Below, in pieces: positions 36,208-44,606 of a stretch of DNA of 64,000 bases (positions within the stretch are counted from its first letter, which is position 1; each line of letters starts with the position of its first letter). The position numbers and the translations under genes were made by a program. The notes under the pieces are model-generated. The model was not told the DNA's origin. It worked only from the letters and a program-made list of their open reading frames with translations, and ran no database searches. The stretch lies in contig NZ_CP129968.2 of the NCBI RefSeq assembly GCF_030503875.2, forward strand, positions 434,001 through 498,000, in the 5' to 3' direction. The stretch comes from Marivirga arenosa. GTDB taxonomy: Bacteria; Bacteroidota; Bacteroidia; Cytophagales; Cyclobacteriaceae.

Positions 36208-36873
36208 ATGAAAAAACGTTGGTGGAAAATAATTGGAGTTTTATTAGTACTGTATACGATAATTGCAGGCTTATTAATGGAAGCTCCACGCTTAGCAATA
36301 CTTAATGAAACAATCAGAGCCATGCATTTCCATGTTCCGATGTGGTTTGGTATGGTGATTATGTTAACTGCATCAGTAGTTTTTTCTGTTCGATATTTAA
36401 GAACGGGTAATCAAAAGTTTGATACCTACGCTATTGAATTAGTAAATACGTCCATACTTTTTGCCGTACTAGGCCTAGCAACAGGTATGATCTGGGCTAA
36501 TTACACTTGGGGTGCTCCATGGAGTGGTGATCCGAAACAAAATGCTTCAGCTATTGGGGTATTAATCTATTTCGCTTACATCCTATTACGAAATTCAATT
36601 ACCGACCCACAACAAAAAGCTAAAATTGGAGCAGTATATAATATCTTCGCTTATGCGACCTTAATCCCATTATTATTCATACTTCCTCGATTAACAGATT
36701 CTTTGCACCCAGGAAATGGAGGAAACCCTGGCTTTAATGCTTATGAATTAGATGGTAGACTTAGAATGGTATTCTATCCTGCTGTAATTGGATGGACATT
36801 ACTTGGTGTTTGGCTAACAGAACTTAGAATAAGATTGACATTTTTAAAATCTAAGATAGATGAAGAAGATTAA
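36208..36873 (+). CDS. ccmC: cytochrome c biogenesis protein CcmC
   Basis: A 221-residue membrane protein with six helices and a Trp-rich periplasmic loop, WANYTWGAPWSGDPKQNAS, matching the CcmC/CcsA WWD domain that holds heme. The periplasmic His candidates (AMHFHVP, and RLTDSLHPGNGG) flank it. CcmC presents heme to the chaperone CcmE. The start lies 3 bp after the ccmB stop, and the end overlaps ccmD by 14 bp, so the four genes are translationally close. Confidence 0.92.
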   Translation: MKKRWWKIIGVLLVLYTIIAGLLMEAPRLAILNETIRAMHFHVPMWFGMVIMLTASVVFSVRYLRTGNQKFDTYAIELVNTSILFAVLGLATGMIWANYTWGAPWSGDPKQNASAIGVLIYFAYILLRNSITDPQQKAKIGAVYNIFAYATLIPLLFILPRLTDSLHPGNGGNPGFNAYELDGRLRMVFYPAVIGWTLLGVWLTELRIRLTFLKSKIDEED

Positions 36874-37114
36874 ATATATAATAGCCTTTGCTCTTTTGAT
36901 AGTGAGCTTGAATTTAAACGCTCAAAAAACAGAAATTGTGGAGGAAGATTATGCAAATAATAAAATTGAGATGGCTGATACTATGAGGTCAGAAGGCAAA
37001 ATATATGTTTTAGTAGCCATCATGCTTACCATATTTGCTGGTTTTGTTATTTACACGGTATCCACTGAAAGAAAAATTAAAAAATTAGAAAAATCTTTAA
37101 AAGAGAAAGAATAG
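36860..37114 (+). CDS. CcmD family protein
   Basis: An 84-residue protein overlapping the ccmC end by 14 bp. An N-terminal hydrophobic segment resembling a signal peptide (KYIIAFALLIVSLNLNAQ) is followed by an acidic linker and one membrane helix (IYVLVAIMLTIFAGFVIYTVS), then a charged coiled-coil-like C-terminus (KIKKLEKSLKEKE). CcmD is a small helper that links CcmC and CcmE. The cleavable-looking signal and the 84-residue length make it longer than proteobacterial CcmD, as in other Bacteroidota. I keep the symbol blank because the homology rests on size and position. Confidence 0.75.
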   Translation: MKKIKYIIAFALLIVSLNLNAQKTEIVEEDYANNKIEMADTMRSEGKIYVLVAIMLTIFAGFVIYTVSTERKIKKLEKSLKEKE

Positions 37115-37130
37115 AGAATTTTTTAGATAT

Positions 37131-37138
37131 TACCTTTG
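37131..37138 (+). promoter_or_regulatory. -7 promoter element before ccmE
   Basis: TACCTTTG is an exact match to TAnnTTTG, 26 nt before the ATG at 37165, inside the ccm run. It could allow separate expression of ccmE-ccmF. No convincing -33 element was seen. Confidence 0.5.
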
Positions 37139-37164
37139 TTCAATTCTGAGAATCAATATTAAAT

Positions 37165-37566
37165 ATGAAGAAGTCTTACATTTTTGGCATAATCGTAATA
37201 GCTGCAGCAATCATGATGATTGTATCTACTGCAGGAGACGCAAGTTCTTACGTTACTTTTAAAGATGCTCATGACATGGCCGTAGAAGGCAATGATAATA
37301 AAATTCATGTGGTGGGTCAATTAAAGAAAAACACAGCAGGAGAGATTGTTGGATTACACCCATCTGATGATAAATTATCCTTTACTTTTTTAATGGTTGA
37401 TGAAAATGGAATGGAGCAGGAAGTTTTCTATAATGAACCTATGCCTGCCGACTTTAAAAGATCAGAACAAGTAGTGGTTATTGGTGGTTTTCAGCAAGGA
37501 ATGTTCGTGGCAGACAAAATATTGATGAAGTGCCCATCTAAATATCAAGAAGAAACGGTTATATAA
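37165..37566 (+). CDS. ccmE: cytochrome c maturation protein CcmE (CxxxY variant)
   Basis: A 133-residue periplasmic heme chaperone with one N-terminal membrane helix (FGIIVIAAAIMMIVSTA) and the OB-fold core (IHVVGQLKKNTAGEIVG, FTFLMVDENGMEQEVFYN, EQVVVIGGFQQGMFVADKILMKC). In proteobacterial CcmE the heme attaches to the His of HxxxY; here the equivalent segment is CPSKY, with Cys123 and Tyr127. This CxxxY form is the known archaeal/deltaproteobacterial variant of system I that lacks CcmH. It is followed 15 bp later by ccmF. Confidence 0.9.
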   Translation: MKKSYIFGIIVIAAAIMMIVSTAGDASSYVTFKDAHDMAVEGNDNKIHVVGQLKKNTAGEIVGLHPSDDKLSFTFLMVDENGMEQEVFYNEPMPADFKRSEQVVVIGGFQQGMFVADKILMKCPSKYQEETVI

Positions 37567-37581
37567 TTTGATTCCAAAAAT

Positions 37582-40113
37582 ATGATACATACTACAATAG
37601 GTGACATGGGTCACCTTTTTGTTATTATAAGCTTTGTTGCAGCATTAATTTCAATCTTTAATTTCTATAAGGCAGAAAAAAGCCCCATTCCTGAAGTGCA
37701 AAAAGGATGGATGAAAAATGGTCAGATAACTTATCTGATACATGGGGCGGCCGTGTTTGGAATAGTAATCAGCTTATTTACGATTATCTCTAATCATTAT
37801 TATGAATACTTCTATGCATGGAGTCATTCCTCAAGGGCACTTCCAGTCGAATATATCATTTCCTCGTTTTGGGAAGGGCAAGAAGGAAGCTTTTTGTTAT
37901 GGTTATTTTGGAATGTCCTGCTAGGGTTTGTTATTCTGCTTACCAATAAAAAATGGGCGCCATCTGTAATGATGAGCTTTGCAGTGGTCCAAGCATTTTT
38001 ATCATCCATGATCTTAGGAGTGGTGATAGGGGATTTCAAAATCGGTAGTTCTCCATTTATCTTATTAAGGGATGCGATGGATGCTCCAATATTTAATGTA
38101 AATCCAGATTATGTTCCAGAAGATGGAACAGGTTTAAATCCTTTATTACAAAATTACTGGATGGTGATTCACCCTCCCGTATTATTTTTAGGATATGCTA
38201 CTACTTTAATCCCGTTTGCTTACGCAATTGGAGGTTTATGGAAAAAAGACTTCAAGGGTTGGGTTAGACCTGCTTTACCATGGGCACTTTTTTCAGCAGC
38301 CATATTAGGCGTTGGTATTTTAATGGGAGGTTACTGGGCCTATGAAACCTTAAACTTTGAAGGTTTCTGGAATTGGGATCCAGTTGAGAATGCTTCTTTA
38401 GTTCCATGGTTGGTTTTAGTGGCAAGTATACATACCATGATAACCTATAAAAAGAGTGAAACAGCCTTAAAGGCCTCTATTATTTTAGTACTCTCTGTTT
38501 TCTTGATGGTACTATATGCTACTTTCATGGTAAGAAGTGGGGTATTAGGAGAATCATCTGTTCATTCATTTACTGATCTAGGACTATCCGGACAATTGCT
38601 AATTTATTTACTTAGCTTTTTAATTATATCAATAGTTTTAGCGGCCGTTCGCTGGAAACATATTCCATCTACTGAAAAGGAAGTATCAACCTACTCTCGA
38701 GAATTTTGGATATTTATGGGAGCAACATTATTATGTTTGATGGGTTTCCAAATTTTACTGCCAACATCAATTCCGGTTTATAATTCCTTAATTCAATCTT
38801 TTGGAGGTATTTCAAACTTAGCGCCTCCCGCTGATCAAGTTGAGTTTTATACTAAATGGCAGATGTGGTTTGCTATTGGATTGGCTATTCTATCAGGTAC
38901 AGGCCAGTTTTTCTGGTGGCAAAAGATGAAGAAATCAGAAGTAAAAGATTCTTTACTAATGCCAATTTTGGTCACTTTATTGATTTCAGCCATAATCATT
39001 GTGACTGGTGGAATGACTAATATAGCGTATATTATTATGGTGGTTGCTTCTATTTATACCATAGTGGCGAATGCCAAAATCTTCTTCAAAATTGTTAAAA
39101 GCAATTATAAGCTATCAGGGGGTGCTATTGCTCATATGGGATTAGGATTGATGTTATTAGGTATTTTATTTTCATCAGCTTATTCTAGAACTATTTCTTT
39201 GAATGAAACAGGTTTATTGTTAACCAATTCGGAAGAGGTGGAAGATAATTTCAATCAGGAAAACATTCCGTTGTTTATTAATGATCCGCAAACGATGGGT
39301 GAATATACCCTTACTTACAAAGGTCGTTTCTTCGAAACTTATGACGGGGGTTACGTAAAAGCTTCATATTTGAATGATACTGATGATGAAAATTCAAAAG
39401 TCATCAAAAGAAAAATTCAAAGGGATGGCGAAACTTTAAATACTGGAGATACTTTGAAAGTTTATGGTGCCAACCATTACTATAAAGTAGATTATCTGCA
39501 TGCAGATGGAGAGAAATTCTCATTATTTCCAAGGGCGCAAATTAATGCAGATATGGGCGGTTTAATTTCATCTCCAGACATCAGAAGAAAATTCAGCAAA
39601 GATTTGTATACACACGTTTCATCAGTGCCAGACCCAACTCAAGAAATTGAATGGTCTGAAGCTAAAACAATGGAAGTTACTTTTGGTGAGAAATTCTTCT
39701 TAAATGATTTCGTAACTGTTTTAGAGGATGTTAAACGAGTGGATGAAATCGATGGCGAAAAACTCAAAGGGAATGATTTGGCTGTTAAAGCTACCGTAAA
39801 AGTTTATGGCGATGGCCAAGATTATATCTTAAATCCATATTACTTAATTAGAGATAATATGGCAGGTAAAATTCCTGATGAGAATAGAGAGATTGGTGTT
39901 AAGTTAAATATTGAAAGTATTCAACCTGAATCAAATACATTCACATTATCGATTCAAACTACTCAGAAAGATTATATTATATTAAAAGCAATCGAAAAGC
40001 CATTGATAAACTTATTGTGGATTGGTACATTAGTCCTAACATTTGGTTTTGGTATGGCGATTTTTAGAAGATACTCAGAATTCTATAAAATGAAACGTAA
40101 AGGACTTGAGTGA
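37582..40113 (+). CDS. ccmF: cytochrome c heme lyase subunit CcmF
   Basis: An 843-residue membrane protein with about fifteen helices. It has the WWD domain GFWNWDPVENASLVPWLVLV and the conserved His positions in WMVIHPPVLFLGYATTLIPF and SIHTMITYKKS. A large periplasmic domain of about 260 residues (from NETGLLLTNSEEVEDN) precedes the last helix. CcmF attaches heme to the CxxCH motif of apocytochrome c. It is longer than E. coli CcmF (about 650), mainly through that periplasmic domain. Its stop overlaps the start of the next gene. Confidence 0.93.
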   Translation: MIHTTIGDMGHLFVIISFVAALISIFNFYKAEKSPIPEVQKGWMKNGQITYLIHGAAVFGIVISLFTIISNHYYEYFYAWSHSSRALPVEYIISSFWEGQEGSFLLWLFWNVLLGFVILLTNKKWAPSVMMSFAVVQAFLSSMILGVVIGDFKIGSSPFILLRDAMDAPIFNVNPDYVPEDGTGLNPLLQNYWMVIHPPVLFLGYATTLIPFAYAIGGLWKKDFKGWVRPALPWALFSAAILGVGILMGGYWAYETLNFEGFWNWDPVENASLVPWLVLVASIHTMITYKKSETALKASIILVLSVFLMVLYATFMVRSGVLGESSVHSFTDLGLSGQLLIYLLSFLIISIVLAAVRWKHIPSTEKEVSTYSREFWIFMGATLLCLMGFQILLPTSIPVYNSLIQSFGGISNLAPPADQVEFYTKWQMWFAIGLAILSGTGQFFWWQKMKKSEVKDSLLMPILVTLLISAIIIVTGGMTNIAYIIMVVASIYTIVANAKIFFKIVKSNYKLSGGAIAHMGLGLMLLGILFSSAYSRTISLNETGLLLTNSEEVEDNFNQENIPLFINDPQTMGEYTLTYKGRFFETYDGGYVKASYLNDTDDENSKVIKRKIQRDGETLNTGDTLKVYGANHYYKVDYLHADGEKFSLFPRAQINADMGGLISSPDIRRKFSKDLYTHVSSVPDPTQEIEWSEAKTMEVTFGEKFFLNDFVTVLEDVKRVDEIDGEKLKGNDLAVKATVKVYGDGQDYILNPYYLIRDNMAGKIPDENREIGVKLNIESIQPESNTFTLSIQTTQKDYIILKAIEKPLINLLWIGTLVLTFGFGMAIFRRYSEFYKMKRKGLE

Positions 40114-40895
40114 GAAATGCTGCTTATCATATTAGTTTTATTGGTGCAGGTAATGTAGCCTGGCACCTTGCTCCTGCATTGGAAAATGTTGGGCACTATG
40201 TGAAAGAAGTATATAGCCCAAGTGGAAAAAGCGCTAAAAAACTAGTAGGAAATTTATATGATGCGGTAGTCAAAGAGAATCTTGATTTCTCTGAAAGTCC
40301 TTCTCAAATCTTTATACTGGCTATTCCAGATGATGAAATTGAAAATGTAGCCAAAGAGATCATTTTTCCAGATCAAAGCTTGCTGGTTCATACTTCAGGC
40401 AGTAAGCCATTAAGTGCTTTAGAATATTCGAGCGCTTCAGCAACAGGGGTTTTTTATCCCCTACAAACCTTTTCAAAAAGCCGGCAGGTTTCATTTGAAC
40501 GAATACCATTCTTATTAGAAAGTGAAAATAAAGAAGCTTTAAGGATATTACAGAACCTAGCCAAATCCTTAAGTAAGGATGTACAACTAGTTTCAACTGC
40601 CCAAAGGAAACAATTACATTTGGCGGCAGTATTTGCTTGTAACTTTACGAATCATATGATGAGTATATCTGAGGGAATCATGAACAATGCTCAACTTGAT
40701 TTCAAGTTACTCACTCCTCTGATAATGGAAACCATCGAAAAGGCATTGAATCATTCTCCTTCAACAGTTCAAACAGGCCCGGCCAAAAGAGGGGATTTGG
40801 AAACTTTAGATAAGCATATGGAAATGCTTAATAATAATGAAAATGTGCAGGCGATATATAGAATGATCAGTCAGCATATTTTAGACCAACACTAA
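40110..40895 (+). CDS. Rossmann-like / DUF2520 domain protein
   Basis: A 261-residue protein with an N-terminal NAD(P)-binding fold (HISFIGAGNVAWHLAPALENVG) related to pyrroline-5-carboxylate reductase-like enzymes, and a C-terminal helical DUF2520 domain (KQLHLAAVFACNFTNHMMSISEGI, TGPAKRGDLETLDKHMEML). It uses a GTG start whose last two bases overlap the ccmF TGA (GTGA), implying coupled translation with ccmF. The family is widespread beside unrelated genes in Bacteroidota; the reaction is unknown, and a direct link to cytochrome c is not implied. Confidence 0.88.
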   Translation: MRNAAYHISFIGAGNVAWHLAPALENVGHYVKEVYSPSGKSAKKLVGNLYDAVVKENLDFSESPSQIFILAIPDDEIENVAKEIIFPDQSLLVHTSGSKPLSALEYSSASATGVFYPLQTFSKSRQVSFERIPFLLESENKEALRILQNLAKSLSKDVQLVSTAQRKQLHLAAVFACNFTNHMMSISEGIMNNAQLDFKLLTPLIMETIEKALNHSPSTVQTGPAKRGDLETLDKHMEMLNNNENVQAIYRMISQHILDQH

Positions 40896-40972
40896 GAGAA
40901 ATATAAGCTTTCTTATTAGGACAATCCCTTCCGATTCATCAAATTTATAGCTGGAATAACCAAGACTATCAA

Positions 40973-41827
40973 ATGACACCACAATTGCCTAAAAACTTTT
41001 CTTTCCCTGGTTTTGTAAGGCTTATTCGTGTCCAGAATTTGATCATCATAGTCCTGACACAGTATTTAACTGCATTATTCTTACTAGAAGGAATTTCTAT
41101 ATTTAACCTAGAGTTATTCCTACTGAGCTTGAGTACTGTATTTTTAGCAGCCGCTGGCTACATCATCAATGATTATTATGATGTAAAAATTGATTACATC
41201 AATAAACCCGATAAAGTTATTGTTGGCAAAGTAATTAAAAGAAGGGTCGTTTTATTTTGGCATACCTTTTTAAATTTCGCAGCTATCATTATGGGTGGTT
41301 TTTTAGATCCTAAAATAGCAGGGATTCATTTTATTGCTGCTTTTTTCTTGTGGTTATATTCCAATCAGCTTAAAAGATTACCCTTTATAGGTAACTTCAT
41401 AGTAGCATTATTAACTGGGCTTTCCATATCAATCATTACGATTTACTTTGGTCAGAAACCTATTTTGGTTCATACTTATGCACTTTTTGCTTTTGCAATA
41501 AGTCTTATCCGTGAAATCATTAAAGACATGGAAGATTGGCAGGGAGATGCTAATTATGGCTGCAAAACCTTACCTATTATCTGGGGATTAAGAAAAACGA
41601 AGCTGCTGGTTTATGTTTTAATAGCCGCTTTCTATTTCTTGATATTCTACATGACCGAGTTTCTGGAAAACGACATTTTATATTTTTACTTCTCTGGCTT
41701 AACCTTATTCGTAATCTTCTTTGTTCATAAATTAAGATTAGCCGATACTGTTAAGCATTACCACTTCCTTAGCAATTTCTGTAAAGTCATTATGCTTAGT
41801 GGAATATTGAGCATGTTATTTTTTTAG
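40973..41827 (+). CDS. UbiA-family prenyltransferase
   Basis: A 284-residue membrane enzyme with about eight helices. The first Asp-rich motif is NDYYDVKIDYINKPDKVIVG and the second is the DMEDWQGD region (DxxDxxxD) at REIIKDMEDWQGDANYGCKTL, the two diphosphate/Mg sites. Bacteroidota copies of this type are usually annotated as geranylgeranylglycerol-phosphate geranylgeranyltransferase-like; the substrate is not proven by sequence. It is distinct from the UbiA enzyme at the left edge. It stands alone between the ccm run and a convergent M28 gene. Confidence 0.88.
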   Translation: MTPQLPKNFSFPGFVRLIRVQNLIIIVLTQYLTALFLLEGISIFNLELFLLSLSTVFLAAAGYIINDYYDVKIDYINKPDKVIVGKVIKRRVVLFWHTFLNFAAIIMGGFLDPKIAGIHFIAAFFLWLYSNQLKRLPFIGNFIVALLTGLSISIITIYFGQKPILVHTYALFAFAISLIREIIKDMEDWQGDANYGCKTLPIIWGLRKTKLLVYVLIAAFYFLIFYMTEFLENDILYFYFSGLTLFVIFFVHKLRLADTVKHYHFLSNFCKVIMLSGILSMLFF

Positions 41828-41830
41828 AAA

Positions 41831-42823
41831 CTATTCTTCGTAAATCACTTGTAATAAAGTTTGGCCTACAGCCTTTAAAGTTTCTTTTGATATTATCTCC
41901 ATATTATCGTTATGGGTGTGATGGTACGATGGAAAAAACTGATCTGAATTGGGGTCATGCGCAATAATATCAATCATGGGAATTTTTCCAAACTCGTTCA
42001 CAAAATAATGATCATCTGTAATAGGCCCTACTCTATTATTAACAAAGAATCTTCCATAGCCAATTTCTGCTGAAGTATCCCAAACCTTATCAACTATAGA
42101 AGGAGCATATTTCATTGAATAACCCTCTTTATGAAACTGAGCATCTTTAGCTCCCACCATATCTAGTAAAATCCCATAATAGGCAGAATAACCTGGTACA
42201 TGCTTATTCTTACTCCAATGTTGAGAACCTAAACACCACCATGTTTTGGATGGATCATTACTTGCCATACCGTATGGCTCACCATTATCTTCTCCATCAA
42301 ATAAAATAATATCTATTCCAATTTCCGGTTTATTTTTTGTTTCCTGAATGGTTTTAGCTATTTCCAAAATTACGCCAACACCACTAGCGCCATCATTCGC
42401 CCCATCTATTGGTTCGTTTTTTCTTTCTGTATCCTTGTCAGCTATTTTACGACTATCCCAGTGTGCAGCTAAAAGTATTCTTTTTTTCTTAGCAGGATCC
42501 ACAGAAGCGATAATATTACTTAAATTCCATATCTCACCATCATACGTTTCCGCTTCAAAATCTTGAGTTTGCACTTTAGCGCCAGCACTGTCTAATTGAT
42601 TAATAATATATTCTTTAGTGAGCCTATGAGGTTTTGTGTTGGGTACTCTTGGGCCGAATGCCACTTGATCTGCTACATATTGATAGGCTCTAGATTGATT
42701 AAAGCTTGGAACTTGAAGGTCTTTTCTCTTAGTAGTAAGGTTTTCTTTTTGCTTATTTTCTTTATCAGAGCCACAAGCAATGATAAAAAATGACAAAAAC
42801 AGATATGGGAATAATTTTTTCAT
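41831..42823 (-). CDS. glutaminyl-peptide cyclotransferase, M28 family lipoprotein
   Basis: A 330-residue lipoprotein (MKKLFPYLFLSFFIIACGS, lipobox IIAC) of the M28 zinc-aminopeptidase fold. Metal ligands are visible in LLAAHWDSR (His, Asp), DGANDGASG (Asp), ILFDGEDNGEPYGM (Glu/Asp) and the late HHTHNDNME (His). The single-zinc pattern and WCLGSQHWSKNKH are those of type II (animal-like) glutaminyl cyclases, which convert N-terminal Gln to pyroglutamate. In T9SS bacteria such enzymes process secreted proteins whose signal cleavage leaves Gln, which fits this genome's many ...AQ/SQ signal peptides (inference). Confidence 0.88.
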   Translation of the reverse strand: MKKLFPYLFLSFFIIACGSDKENKQKENLTTKRKDLQVPSFNQSRAYQYVADQVAFGPRVPNTKPHRLTKEYIINQLDSAGAKVQTQDFEAETYDGEIWNLSNIIASVDPAKKKRILLAAHWDSRKIADKDTERKNEPIDGANDGASGVGVILEIAKTIQETKNKPEIGIDIILFDGEDNGEPYGMASNDPSKTWWCLGSQHWSKNKHVPGYSAYYGILLDMVGAKDAQFHKEGYSMKYAPSIVDKVWDTSAEIGYGRFFVNNRVGPITDDHYFVNEFGKIPMIDIIAHDPNSDQFFPSYHHTHNDNMEIISKETLKAVGQTLLQVIYEE

Positions 42824-43182
42824 GTTTACTATTAATTCAAAAATACAGTTATTGGCAGTTTCTACTTATATAAATTAAAAATATACGTCTTCACCTATTT
42901 GATTCGTTAATGAAACACCTTATTTGATGTATTATTTTAGACACAAATGTAAACTTTATTCATGTAGCTACAGTAAAATTTTTAAACTTACAGCGAAATA
43001 GCATCTTATTATTTATTTAATCTATCTATTTAGGGTGTTTATTGATAAAATATATTAGTTTATCGATTATGCTTTCACTAGGAACTATTATTACATCAGA
43101 AGTAACTTATTTAACAAAGCGCCTTTTTTATAAATTATTATCAACCTAAATTTGAAACATAACTTAAAAACAGGAACCAAAA
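42824..43182. other. AT-rich intergenic region upstream of the small lipoprotein gene
   Basis: About 359 bp, very AT-rich, between a divergent lipoprotein peptidase gene and the 44-residue lipoprotein gene. Apart from the -7 element (43147-43154) I see only a short dyad TGTAGCTACA near 42964. No other gene or RNA was recognised. Confidence 0.5.
43147..43154 (+). promoter_or_regulatory. -7 promoter element of the small lipoprotein gene
   Basis: TAAATTTG is an exact match to TAnnTTTG, 28 nt before the ATG at 43183. No clear -33 element was seen. Confidence 0.48.
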
Positions 43183-43317
43183 ATGAAAAAGTCAATTAAA
43201 TTATTCGCAGCAATTTCAGGATTAATCTTATTCGCTTCAGCTTGTGCGCAAAGAACCTGCCCTACTTACGCTACTCAAGAAGTAGAAAAAGATAGCAAAA
43301 TAGAAGCTACTGTTTAA
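43183..43317 (+). CDS. small lipoprotein with CPTYA motif, 44 residues
   Basis: A 44-residue ORF: MKKSIKLFAAISGLILFASAC with lipobox ASAC, then AQRTCPTYATQEVEKDSKIE, and a stop. It has a consensus -7 element 28 nt upstream and an AT-rich ribosome-binding region (ACCAAAAATG). The motif C-P-T-Y after the lipidated Cys recalls short Bacteroidota lipoproteins I have seen with CPTYS near the N-terminus, but I cannot confirm a named family. Function unknown; the gene is on its own, convergent with the MaoC gene. Confidence 0.68.
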   Translation: MKKSIKLFAAISGLILFASACAQRTCPTYATQEVEKDSKIEATV

Positions 43318-43351
43318 TCAACGATAATTTCTGCCATTAATTCCCAAAGGA

Positions 43352-43813
43352 TTAATTGAAATGATATAAAAAGATTAACGAAGCGCTATATGCTGGCTTT
43401 TTCTCATCTTTTATCTCCATAACGATATCAATCTGGGCTTTACTCACCCCTCTTAAGTCTACGATAGAATTAAGTTTAGCTTTTAGTCTAACGGCTGAGC
43501 CTACCTTAACGGCTTGATTGAATTTCAATTTCTCAATACCGTAATTTATCATCATTTTCAAGTTAGTAACATTAGCAATCTGCTCCCATAAATATGGAGC
43601 TAAAGATAATGTTAAGTAACCATGCGCAATTGTTCCCCCAAATTGACTTTTTGCTGCTCTCTCTTCATCAATATGAATCCATTGGTGATCAATAGTAGCA
43701 TCTGCAAATTTATTTACTTGTTCTTGATCAATCGTATGCCAATCAGAAACCCCTAGTTCTTTTCCTTCATAGGCCTTAAATTCTTTGAAACTGCTAATTT
43801 GAATAGGTTGCAT
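43352..43813 (-). CDS. MaoC-like (R)-specific enoyl-CoA hydratase
   Basis: A 153-residue single hot-dog domain protein. The hydratase-2 motif is intact: FADATIDHQWIHIDEERAAKS (catalytic Asp and His) followed by FGGTIAHGYLTLSLAPYL. It would hydrate trans-2-enoyl-CoA to (R)-3-hydroxyacyl-CoA in fatty acid or PHA-related metabolism; the substrate is not known. It heads toward the small lipoprotein gene and lies 48 bp downstream of a SIMPL-domain gene on the same strand, so the two may be in one unit with loose spacing. Confidence 0.9.
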   Translation of the reverse strand: MQPIQISSFKEFKAYEGKELGVSDWHTIDQEQVNKFADATIDHQWIHIDEERAAKSQFGGTIAHGYLTLSLAPYLWEQIANVTNLKMMINYGIEKLKFNQAVKVGSAVRLKAKLNSIVDLRGVSKAQIDIVMEIKDEKKPAYSASLIFLYHFN

Positions 43814-43861
43814 GATAGTCGTTAATTTTAATTAGCCGCAATATATAAGCTTATTTATAAA

Positions 43862-44563
43862 TTATTGAATAGAAAAGACAATATGTACTTCAGCTTTTAA
43901 TTTTATGTTTTTAAAATCTAAATCAGAAATTATAGATGAATTTTCGCTTGAAGCCGCAAGCATTCTGTTATTTGAAACAGACTTATAATAGATTGGTTGA
44001 AAGTCTCTTTGATTTTCACTCATTTCAATTACTTTTCCTAACTTTTCTCCTAAGGGCTCTAATAATACTTCAGCCTTAGCCTTTGCATTTTTAACGGCTT
44101 CTACTTGAAGGTTTTGATTCAGTTCATTGATATTAGAGTGAGTATATTGCGTTATTCTAGCGTACTCAATTCCTTTAGGATCAATTTCAGATAATATCTG
44201 ATTGAGTTTATCAACATCAGTGAGCTTAAGCTGAAACTGTTTTTTAGCTAGAAAGTCTTTATTATTTTTTTCTTTCCAATCGTAATTATATCCATATACA
44301 TTTTCAACTTTCAGGTTTTCCTGATCAATTCCAGCATTTTCTACTGCTTTAATTAATTGATCTTCCAAGCCACTGATCAGAAATTTACTGCCTGAATTTA
44401 ATTTATATTCTTTAAGCGAAATGCTGAAATAGAGGATGTCAGGCTTGATTTCATCTTCCGCAATTCCTGTTACTTTTATAGTTCTTAAAGCATTATTTGA
44501 ATCCTGAGCATAAGTGGAAAACGCTATAATTAAAGCGAGAATTAATATACTGATCTTTTTCAT
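43862..44563 (-). CDS. SIMPL-domain (DUF541) periplasmic protein
   Basis: About 233 residues with a Sec signal peptide (MKKISILILALIIAFSTYAQ) and the SIMPL/DUF541 core: TIKVTGIAEDEIKPDILYFSISL at the start, NLKVENVYGYNYDW, and LQVEAVKNAKAKAEVLLEPLGEKLGKV, the most conserved stretch. The family forms oligomeric periplasmic assemblies in some bacteria; function remains uncertain. I chose ATG 44563; the frame is open 11 codons further. It follows the 334-residue unknown gene on the same strand after about 44 bp and could be cotranscribed with it. Confidence 0.87.
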   Translation of the reverse strand: MKKISILILALIIAFSTYAQDSNNALRTIKVTGIAEDEIKPDILYFSISLKEYKLNSGSKFLISGLEDQLIKAVENAGIDQENLKVENVYGYNYDWKEKNNKDFLAKKQFQLKLTDVDKLNQILSEIDPKGIEYARITQYTHSNINELNQNLQVEAVKNAKAKAEVLLEPLGEKLGKVIEMSENQRDFQPIYYKSVSNNRMLAASSENSSIISDLDFKNIKLKAEVHIVFSIQ

Positions 44564-44606
44564 ATCCATAAAATTTGTTTGAAATGGTTTTATCAAATCC
44601 CATGCC

